Below are positions 1 to 5,504 of a DNA stretch of 7,215 nucleotides, piece by piece. Source of the DNA: an uncultured Acidobacteriota bacterium (GTDB lineage Bacteria > Acidobacteriota > Blastocatellia > Pyrinomonadales > Pyrinomonadaceae). The notes below the pieces were generated by a model that was not told where the DNA came from, ran no database searches, and was given only the letters and a program-made list of their open reading frames with translations. The position numbers were made by a program, and so were the translations under genes. The stretch covers positions 1 through 7,215 of the forward strand of contig CADEFG010000249.1 of the NCBI GenBank assembly GCA_902826505.1. Reading direction: 5' to 3'. Position 1 is the first letter of the stretch; each line of letters starts with the position of its first letter.

Positions 1-481
1 AACCCTGAGCGGCAGAAAAGTTTTTGGCGGCGACGGCATTACGCCCGATGAAATCATCAAAAATCCCTCGATGACGGAATGGGAAGCCAAACTGATCGAC
101 CCGATCTTCTTTTTCTCAAGCAAGCTCGTGAGCGGTAATGTTCAAGGTTTTGAAAACTATAAGATCGGCGGTCAAATCCAGTACGGACAGAGAATTCGTC
201 CCAGCGATTACCCGGTTAATGATGAAATCCTAAAGGAATTCAAAAACTTCCTCGCCCAAAATAATGATTGGAAAACCCTGACAAAAAATATCGAGATCGA
301 AAAAGCTTTTATCAAAAGCCGTATCCGATATAATTTAATAACCGCCGCTTTTGGAACGGTTTCGGCAAATCAGGTGTTAGCCGAGGAAGATAAACAAGTT
401 GCCAAAGCGGTTGAAGTTCTGCCGCGCGCTCAACAACTGGCGCTGCTTGCCAGCAAAGCCCGCCAAAAACAAAACAGATAA
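1..481 (+). CDS. S41 family (C-terminal processing) peptidase, 3' end only
   Basis: The reading frame is open from position 2 to a TAA at 479-481 and gives 159 residues of a protein that begins outside the window. The first visible residues contain the motif GRKVFGGDGITPDE, which matches the conserved G-R-x-V-x-G-G-x-G-I-x-P-D segment that follows the catalytic core in S41/CtpA-type serine proteases. The Ser-Lys catalytic residues and the PDZ domain would lie upstream and cannot be seen. The rest is a C-terminal extension rich in charged, probably helical stretches. It ends in a Lys/Gln/Arg-rich tail (ARQKQNR), a style common in acidobacterial S41 peptidases. Family members cleave the C-terminal ends of periplasmic or exported proteins. 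The gene converges on the TonB receptor gene. No plus-strand terminator with a U-tract follows the stop codon. The family call is fairly sure; the substrate is unknown. Confidence 0.85.
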   Translation, partial: TLSGRKVFGGDGITPDEIIKNPSMTEWEAKLIDPIFFFSSKLVSGNVQGFENYKIGGQIQYGQRIRPSDYPVNDEILKEFKNFLAQNNDWKTLTKNIEIEKAFIKSRIRYNLITAAFGTVSANQVLAEEDKQVAKAVEVLPRAQQLALLASKARQKQNR

Positions 482-490
482 TCTTGTTGT

Positions 491-526
491 AAAAAAAAAA
501 CTCGTTGAGTCGAATTCTCAACGAGT
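491..526 (-). terminator. Minus-strand intrinsic terminator beside the peptidase stop
   Basis: The arms ACTCGTTGAG (500-509) and CTCAACGAGT (517-526) pair perfectly over 10 bp around a 7-nt loop. On the plus strand the hairpin is preceded by an uninterrupted A-run (491-500) and followed by ATAAAAAAG, so a U-tract exists only when it is read on the minus strand. It therefore looks like a rho-independent terminator for transcription arriving from the receptor gene. It lies about 300 bp beyond that gene's stop and abuts the end of the peptidase gene. A plus-strand role, such as a 3'-end stabilising hairpin, is possible but not supported by a U-tract. Confidence 0.6.
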
Positions 527-639
527 ATAAAAAAGAAACAGGAGGAATCAGAAGCCGGGCTAAAATGCTCTTTCAACAGTCTTGCTCAACTTCTTGCCCA
601 TATTTACTGATGCACCTAAAATAATCCGAGTTGCTCCGC

Positions 640-670
640 CGGCAATAAAAATTAACGACTTTTATTGCCG
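640..670. repeat. Perfect 11-bp inverted repeat in the convergent spacer
   Basis: CGGCAATAAAA (640-650) and TTTTATTGCCG (660-670) are exact reverse complements with a 9-nt loop (651-659). Neither strand shows a U-tract after the stem, so it is not a canonical intrinsic terminator. It could be an mRNA 3'-end hairpin, a protein-binding site or chance in AT-rich DNA. The sequence gives no way to choose. Confidence 0.5.
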
Positions 671-764
671 TAACTGAAATCTAGAAATAAATTTGAAAAA
701 AAGATCATTGAATCTTTGATTCAATCAATCAACAGAGTTAATTTTTTTTGGTCGAAAACCGGAC

Positions 765-798
765 AAAAAAAACCCGCCCAAATTTCTTCAGGCGAGTT
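765..798 (-). terminator. Intrinsic terminator of the TonB-dependent receptor gene
   Basis: Read on the minus strand, the transcript gives AACUCGCC (798-791), a 12-nt loop, then GGCGGGUU (778-771), an 8-bp stem with one U-G wobble. The end of the second arm runs into an unbroken U-run (772-765). On the plus strand the wobble becomes a C-A mismatch and no U-tract follows, so the orientation is clear. The structure begins 22 bp after the receptor stop codon (821-823), the expected place for its terminator. Confidence 0.75.
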
Positions 799-820
799 AG
801 AATTTCGATTTTCGTTACTC

Positions 821-3800
821 TTAGAACAAGAATCTAAAGCCAAATCGAACGGATCGGGGTGTTTGATACAAAAACGGCGACTTGTATCGAATATCGCTCC
901 GGTCGGGTTGTGATGCGATCCGAGCCATAATGGCGGGTAACAACGTTCCATTTGTGTAACCGTTGGCATATGCCACATTACTGACGGTTGAACCCGTTTG
1001 CTGCGTCAGCGCCGCTGCGTTTACCGGTGCGGTGCTCGGGTTCACAGTCGTATAAATCCCGGTCACCGTTGCCTGATCCCATAAATTCAGAAAATTAAGG
1101 TCAAAAGCCATCGTAAACCGGTTATCGCGTCCGAATCGATAACGATGCGTGACACTAAAATCCGTTTGCGAAAAAACCGGACTTCGCCCGAGATCGCCGC
1201 GTCCTAAAAATATCTGTGGCGTCACGGTTGAAGCGCCATAGATGGTTGTCGTTTGCGGTTGACCCGATGTGATGCTCTGGAAACCCGAAAATTCGGTTGA
1301 ATTGACCTTGCTTCCCATCCAATTAAAGATATAAGCACCGTAAAAGTTGAAAACATGCGGGCGGTCGGTTTGCAGCCGACCGTTATCGGGCTCGCCTTTG
1401 GCGGTAAAGCCGATAAACGGCAAGTCGAATGCCCGGCTGACACCCGGCGCAAGTCGCCCATTGACCAAATGCGGCTCATCAGAACTGGCGAGTCCCGAAT
1501 AATTTCCGTACAAACGGCTGTAAGTATAATTAGCATTGAAATACCAATTATTTGACAGGCGTTTTTCTAAAACGAATTCCAGTCCATCATAGCGCCGCTG
1601 TGGTCTTGTTGATTTAGCGTAGCCGAGTGTCTGAAGTGTTTGAAGATGCAAGCCTTTGCCCGGATTACCGATGATATAGGCTTCGCTTCCCGCCGCGTTG
1701 ATGATGCCGGCGTCTTCGACCGCTTCATCTACATTTTTAAACGTGTAACGAACCCGAAAAACGTAATTTTGGCTCAATTGCCTTTCACCACCAACGGTAA
1801 ATTCGGTCTGTTTGAACGGATCAAGATTTGGGTCGACCGCTCCGTTTAGAAATGCCGAAGCGCCGGGCTCATTCGCATTTACCCGAAGGTTTTTTTGGCA
1901 CCGGCTGCGGGCACCTGCAATAATAAAACCGTTTTGCGGACAAACGCTCGGTCCGGTAAAGTTACCGACGATATTGGCGATATTAAAGCCGGTCGCCAGA
2001 TCGCCCGGGAAAATTTCGAAATAATCTTCGAGGAAAATATCTCCGCCGAATAAACCGCGCGGAAGCGCGAATTTGACCCGATCATAAAAATTTCCGTAAC
2101 TGGCAAAAATCTTGGTTTTACCGTTTCCGAAAAGATCGTATGAAAATCCGAGACGCGGTGCGATCTTGTCGCCCCAATCAAAATTAACGGCACTGGGATA
2201 TTGGTTAAACGAAGGCAAATCTTCTTTCTCGATTCGAATCCCGAGGTTCAATGTCAATCGTCTGAACGGTTGATATTTATCCTGTATAAAAATGCCCTGG
2301 CTTAGATTCGAGCCCTGCCCGTTGGTGCCCTGCCGGCGGAACGAACCGGAACCGACCGCGCCGGGCGTATCGGCAATTCCGATCAGAGTTGAAATCGGGG
2401 TTCCATAATTGAAGCGCAATTGTCCGATCGCATTATTTCCAGATTGAACATCGTTGAAAATTGTGTAGCGCTGATAACCGCCCTTCAATTCGTGCCTCCC
2501 GCCAGCATTAAAAATATATGTTCCGGAAAATTCATACGATTCGCGGATCGAAATATCTTTTGTCGTGATTGTATTGGCGCCGGTCGTTCCGCACTGGAAA
2601 CTGGCGGGCGTGTTCGTGCAGGCAGAGATCTGAGGAAGCGCTGTCGGAACAAAATAATTTCCCAGTTTTTCGTTTAAAAATCCACGGCTGTAACGTCCAT
2701 CGATCACGAGATTGCTGGTCGGTGTATAAACACCCGAAACTGAAACAAGATTCGAGTTTTGGCGACCGCCCTGCAAATTTGTAAATTGATTTCCTCTCAA
2801 AACTCCGATGCTCCCTCCAAAATTAGCGGTTGGGACATTCGTAAATCCGATCGCCGAGGTGGTCACATTGGTAAATGCCGTACCCGGAATGCTGCCGCGT
2901 TGAATCACCGGATTCCAAAGAAATGTGCCGGTCAACCTGAGATTATCAAACGGATTGCCATCCAAACGAGCAAAAGCATATTCGTATTTTGTCGTTCGAC
3001 TATATCTTTCGCTCGTGATAAAAGTTCTGGTTGCTGCCGGAACATTTGTAAAATACTGGGTTTCGACATCGGTATTAAAAATCTGTGGTGAATAGCTGCC
3101 ATAAAACCAAAGTCGGTTTTTGATGACCGCACCGCTTAAATTTGCGGTCGGGAAAAAATTTGTGCCTTCGTCTTTTGCCGGGTTGAAATACTCCGAGGTC
3201 TGGACAAAGTTTCCGTTGGCGACCGAACCGCTTGTGAAACGATTGAGCAACGGACGCGGAGTGCCGGCAAAGGTGGAAGGTTCAAACTGAATCCCGAACT
3301 CACCGCGAAATTCATTACTTCCGCCTCTCGTCACGACGCTGACCACACCGCCCGTCGCACCGCCGTAGGCAGCCTCGAATCCGCTCGACTTTACCTGGAC
3401 TTCCTGAACGAGTTGGGTCGGGATATTATATGTTTCATTCAAGGTTCCCGTCCGATAGTTTGTTACTTCCTGACCATCGATCACAAAAACGTTTTCAGCT
3501 CCCGATGCGCCATCAACGGAAAATCCACCCGTCCGGCTCTCCGGGCGAGTTCCCGGCACAGTTTTTAAAAGCCCTGTAAATCCTGTGCTTTTCGGGATCA
3601 ATTCGATTTTTTGGGCGTTGATCGTGGTTTGAATCGCGTTATTGGTCGTATCAACCGGCGGTGAATCCGAGCTCGTGACATCAACGGTCGTGACATTGCT
3701 TCCGGGTTTAACCGTTATGTCAAGCTGCGTATTTTGCCCGATCGCGACCGTCACATTCTCATAACGCGCCTCACCAAATCCACCCGAAGCAGCCGTCACA

Positions 3801-4075
3801 ACATTATAAGTTCCGGGCGGAACCTGAAGAATACGGAAAAATCCCTCTTCGTTGGTTGTAATCGTTCGTCTGAAACCGGCACCGGTTCCGGTCGTTGTCG
3901 TTCCGGTCGCCGTTCCCTGCGCGGTCGTTATCGTTAAGGAGATATTTGGCACAACGGCACCCGTTGCATCCTTGATTGATCCTTCAATGCTACCGGTCGT
4001 TTCCTGTCCGAAAATGGTTACCGAAAGACAAAAAACAAGCAACAGCAGGTTTATAAAAATAGAATTCTTTTTCAT
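821..4075 (-). CDS. TonB-dependent outer-membrane receptor, Oar-like, with carboxypeptidase-regulatory domain
   Basis: The 1084-residue product should be an outer-membrane beta-barrel importing an unknown ligand with energy from TonB-ExbBD. Residues 1-23 form a signal peptide (MKKN, then a leucine/isoleucine-rich core, probable cleavage after IFG). About 28-110 is a carboxypeptidase-regulatory-like beta-sandwich, with the signatures GSIKDATGAVVPN and NEEGFFRILQVPPGTYNV. About 130-260 is the plug, with VFVIDGQEV and VQEVQVKSSGFEAAYGG followed by GGVVSVVTRGGSNEFRGE. The rest is the barrel; it includes KIAPRLGFSYDLFGNGKTK, a conserved block in acidobacterial Oar-like receptors. The protein ends in SVRFGFRFLF, a C-terminal aromatic residue suited to BAM recognition. 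Two close cysteine pairs (486/495 and 712/726) may form disulfides in exposed loops. The frame stays open to a GTG at 4090, but AAGGAG lies 6 nt before the ATG at 4075, so ATG is the preferred start. The ligand cannot be deduced. Family assignment is very secure. Confidence 0.95.
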   Translation of the reverse strand: MKKNSIFINLLLLVFCLSVTIFGQETTGSIEGSIKDATGAVVPNISLTITTAQGTATGTTTTGTGAGFRRTITTNEEGFFRILQVPPGTYNVVTAASGGFGEARYENVTVAIGQNTQLDITVKPGSNVTTVDVTSSDSPPVDTTNNAIQTTINAQKIELIPKSTGFTGLLKTVPGTRPESRTGGFSVDGASGAENVFVIDGQEVTNYRTGTLNETYNIPTQLVQEVQVKSSGFEAAYGGATGGVVSVVTRGGSNEFRGEFGIQFEPSTFAGTPRPLLNRFTSGSVANGNFVQTSEYFNPAKDEGTNFFPTANLSGAVIKNRLWFYGSYSPQIFNTDVETQYFTNVPAATRTFITSERYSRTTKYEYAFARLDGNPFDNLRLTGTFLWNPVIQRGSIPGTAFTNVTTSAIGFTNVPTANFGGSIGVLRGNQFTNLQGGRQNSNLVSVSGVYTPTSNLVIDGRYSRGFLNEKLGNYFVPTALPQISACTNTPASFQCGTTGANTITTKDISIRESYEFSGTYIFNAGGRHELKGGYQRYTIFNDVQSGNNAIGQLRFNYGTPISTLIGIADTPGAVGSGSFRRQGTNGQGSNLSQGIFIQDKYQPFRRLTLNLGIRIEKEDLPSFNQYPSAVNFDWGDKIAPRLGFSYDLFGNGKTKIFASYGNFYDRVKFALPRGLFGGDIFLEDYFEIFPGDLATGFNIANIVGNFTGPSVCPQNGFIIAGARSRCQKNLRVNANEPGASAFLNGAVDPNLDPFKQTEFTVGGERQLSQNYVFRVRYTFKNVDEAVEDAGIINAAGSEAYIIGNPGKGLHLQTLQTLGYAKSTRPQRRYDGLEFVLEKRLSNNWYFNANYTYSRLYGNYSGLASSDEPHLVNGRLAPGVSRAFDLPFIGFTAKGEPDNGRLQTDRPHVFNFYGAYIFNWMGSKVNSTEFSGFQSITSGQPQTTTIYGASTVTPQIFLGRGDLGRSPVFSQTDFSVTHRYRFGRDNRFTMAFDLNFLNLWDQATVTGIYTTVNPSTAPVNAAALTQQTGSTVSNVAYANGYTNGTLLPAIMARIASQPDRSDIRYKSPFLYQTPRSVRFGFRFLF

Positions 4076-4081
4076 AATTTG

Positions 4082-4087
4082 CTCCTT
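4082..4087 (-). promoter_or_regulatory. Shine-Dalgarno that sets the receptor start
   Basis: AAGGAG on the minus strand ends 6 nt before the ATG at 4075-4073. It lies within codons 2-3 of the longer frame that begins at GTG 4090, which argues against that upstream start. A second purine-rich stretch, GAGGAAA, precedes the GTG, so the longer form is not fully excluded. Confidence 0.75.
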
Positions 4088-4248
4088 CACAAAGTTTCCT
4101 CACAAATGAATTGGATATTTTAGACTCATACTTTATTGCCAATTAAAATCCCCCAAATCTGCAAATTCGTTTTTTTTGTTTTTTTTTGAACAATGAACTA
4201 TTCGGGTTAAAATAAGAGCTGTTTTTTATTAACTTTTTCCCTGTTACC

Positions 4249-4261
4249 AATTGCAGCAATT
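4249..4261. repeat. 13-bp palindrome in the receptor upstream region
   Basis: AATTGC and GCAATT are exact reverse complements around a single central A. The site lies about 175 bp upstream of the receptor start. The size suits a dimeric regulator half-site pair, but such palindromes also occur by chance in AT-rich DNA, so operator function is only a guess. Confidence 0.3.
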
Positions 4262-4354
4262 CTAAAACCTTATTGCTTCTTTCTTAAAACAATTTGCGAT
4301 AATTTTACTTGATGATAAATTGATAATTGACAAAAAAAGATGATGTAAGATAAC

Positions 4355-4374
4355 ACACTTTATTACTAAAGTGT
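4355..4374. repeat. Small AT-rich hairpin downstream of the propeller gene
   Basis: ACACTTTA (4355-4362) and TAAAGTGT (4367-4374) pair perfectly over 8 bp with a 4-nt loop. The stem lies about 37 bp beyond the propeller stop on the minus strand. The nearest U-run in that direction (4338-4332) is about 17 nt after the stem, too far for a canonical intrinsic terminator. It may mark the 3' end of the propeller mRNA. Confidence 0.4.
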
Positions 4375-4410
4375 TAAATAAAATTGAAGGATTTGGATTT
4401 TTTTTTATTT

Positions 4411-5382
4411 TTACTTCTGATTTTGAATGATCACGCCGTTCGCCCCGACCGCCCAGCCGTATTTTTTTGTAAAATAAAGTCCGTAAAGGTTCTCTTTGGT
4501 ATCGCTGATTTGTTTCGTCCAGGTTTTGCCCTTATCGGTTGAACGCAAAATTGTGCCTTCGTAACCGACGATTACGCCGTTTTTGTCGTCGGCAAAATCC
4601 ACGCGCATAAAGGTCATCGGGTAAACCGTTTTGACGCTTTCCCAGGTTGCCCCGCCGTCCTCGGTTCGCAAGATGGTGCTTTTGCTGCCGACGATATAAC
4701 CCTCGCTTTCATCCCGAAAATCGACGTTATACAAATCAAGCTTGGTTTTCGAATTTTGAGTTTGAAAACTTGTGCCGCCGTTGTAGGAAACCAAAATCAG
4801 CCCGTCGTCGCCGACGATCCAGCATAATGTGCTGCCGACAAAATCCAGATGATAGAGTTCTTTTTTTGAAGGGACGAAAACTCTTTGCCAGGTTTCGCCG
4901 CCGTCCTCGGTGCGCATCACAAGCGAATCGACGACGAGTTCCTGATTGTTTAGAACCGAGCCGATGACGATCCCGCGTTTTTTATCGGCAAAGCGAATAC
5001 TCAAAAATTCCGGTGCACCGTTGCGAAAATCGCTGGCTTTGAAAATTTTTATTTCCTGCCAGTTGCGCCCGCCGTCTTTTGTAATGAACATTTTCTTGCC
5101 GGCGACCAGATAACCGTTATCATCGTTGCGAAAATAAATTTCGTTGATGCTTTCGGTCGTTCCGATGTTCTGTTTGGTCCAGTTGCGTCCGCCGTCCGCC
5201 GTCCAGGCAAGATAACCGTCATCGCCCGCGATCCAGCCTTTTTCTGATGAGGTAAAAAACACCGCAACCAGATCGCCGTTACCTTTGGCGCGATTTGCTT
5301 TCCAGCTGGTCTGGGCATTAAAGGTTTGGATCGAAAGAAAAATTGCGAATACAAATAAAAAAGTTATTTTGAATAAAGCCAC
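4411..5382 (-). CDS. Exported seven-bladed beta-propeller, Ycf48/BNR-repeat type
   Basis: The product is 323 residues from the preferred GTG start. Residues 1-24 form a signal peptide (hydrophobic FKITFLFVFAIFL core, probable cleavage after FNA), so it acts in the periplasm or outside the cell. The mature part has seven repeats of the form G-W-I-x-G-x-x-G-x-I-L followed by an Asp-box. Asp-boxes begin near residues 61 (TADGGRNW), 101 (TKDGGRNW), 158 (TEDGGETW), 199 (SYNGGTSF, degenerate), 240 (TEDGGATW) and 281 (STDKGKTW). Spacing is 40-41 residues except before the third, where about 16 extra residues are inserted. The last repeat (GWAVGANGVI) stops before its final strand; the N-terminal TSWKANR probably supplies it and closes the ring. 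Ycf48 relatives assist photosystem II assembly, but no photosynthesis gene is present here, so the role is probably scaffold or binding and is unknown. The frame extends to a TTG at 5400, which has no ribosome-binding site, whereas AGGAGA precedes GTG 5382 by 9 nt. Confidence 0.88.
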   Translation of the reverse strand: MALFKITFLFVFAIFLSIQTFNAQTSWKANRAKGNGDLVAVFFTSSEKGWIAGDDGYLAWTADGGRNWTKQNIGTTESINEIYFRNDDNGYLVAGKKMFITKDGGRNWQEIKIFKASDFRNGAPEFLSIRFADKKRGIVIGSVLNNQELVVDSLVMRTEDGGETWQRVFVPSKKELYHLDFVGSTLCWIVGDDGLILVSYNGGTSFQTQNSKTKLDLYNVDFRDESEGYIVGSKSTILRTEDGGATWESVKTVYPMTFMRVDFADDKNGVIVGYEGTILRSTDKGKTWTKQISDTKENLYGLYFTKKYGWAVGANGVIIQNQK

Positions 5383-5391
5383 TAGTCGGAT

Positions 5392-5397
5392 TCTCCT
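5392..5397 (-). promoter_or_regulatory. Shine-Dalgarno of the propeller gene
   Basis: AGGAGA on the minus strand lies 9 nt before GTG 5382-5380. It falls inside the frame opened by TTG 5400 and so favours the GTG start. It is only 5 nt downstream of the U-tract of the terminator at 5403-5468. Confidence 0.6.
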
Positions 5398-5402
5398 CAA
5401 AG

Positions 5403-5468
5403 AAAAAAAAATAAAGGGTGATTATGATGAATAAGGATAACCTTTTTTTCACCAAAAATCACCCTTTA
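5403..5468 (-). terminator. Strong intrinsic terminator between the VIT-VWA and propeller genes
   Basis: On the minus strand TAAAGGGTGATT (5468-5457) and AATCACCCTTTA (5423-5412) pair perfectly over 12 bp and are followed at once by a nine-U run (5411-5403). The loop is long (33 nt) and can form a small inner hairpin, CCTT (5441-5444) with AAGG (5433-5436). It begins 36 bp after the VIT-VWA stop codon and should end that transcript. Unusually, the U-run ends only 5 nt before the AGGAGA of the propeller gene, so it also occupies that gene's leader. Confidence 0.8.
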
Positions 5469-5504
5469 GGATGTTAAAACCCAAAGGTCCGGTTTATTAC
5501 AAAC

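Larger units (their letters stand above)
482..820. other. Convergent intergenic region with hairpins, no gene
   Basis: This 339-bp spacer separates the stop codons of the plus-strand peptidase and the minus-strand receptor. It contains two minus-strand terminator-like hairpins (arms 500-526 and 771-798) and a perfect 11-bp inverted repeat (640-670). A weak 8-bp AT-rich hairpin (707-714 with 718-725) is followed on the minus strand by an A/T run at 696-702. I found no open reading frame with a sensible ribosome-binding site. The only short candidate, 19 codons from 565, has its nearest GGAGG about 20 nt upstream. No tRNA-like or other structured RNA was recognised. Confidence 0.7.
4091..4410. 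other. AT-rich spacer upstream of the receptor gene, no gene found
   Basis: This spacer is about 25% GC by hand count, far below the flanking genes. It must hold the 3' end of the propeller transcript and probably the receptor promoter. I saw no open reading frame with a ribosome-binding site. It contains long T/A runs (for example 4170-4188 and 4398-4410), a 13-bp palindrome AATTGCAGCAATT (4249-4261) and a small hairpin (4355-4374). On the minus strand TTGGCA (4142-4137) resembles a -35 box, but the best -10-like hexamer, TAAAAT (4122-4117), is only 14 bp away, so I do not call a promoter. No U-tract hairpin follows the propeller stop codon closely. Confidence 0.6.

Noticed and set aside
565..624. 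A 19-codon plus-strand frame (MLFQQS...) in the convergent spacer.
   Set aside because: The nearest GGAGG is about 20 nt before the ATG, the peptide has no recognisable features, and it lies among terminator hairpins.
1222..3132. Several 60-110-codon frames on both strands inside the receptor gene.
   Set aside because: The receptor frame is continuous and carries family motifs throughout; the others are overlapping shadow frames with no homology-like features.
4006..4075. Receptor signal peptide as a lipoprotein signal, because of a cysteine at residue 16.
   Set aside because: The cysteine lies inside the hydrophobic core (LLLLVFCLSV) and is followed by more hydrophobic residues, with no lipobox and a better cleavage site at IFG/Q.
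4117..4142. TTGGCA/TAAAAT pair as a sigma-70 promoter for the receptor.
   Set aside because: The spacing is only 14 bp instead of about 17, and in 25% GC DNA such hexamers are expected by chance.
4170..4188. Long T-runs as a terminator on the plus strand.
   Set aside because: No GC-containing stem precedes the run on the plus strand, and there is no plus-strand gene upstream of it in this part of the window.
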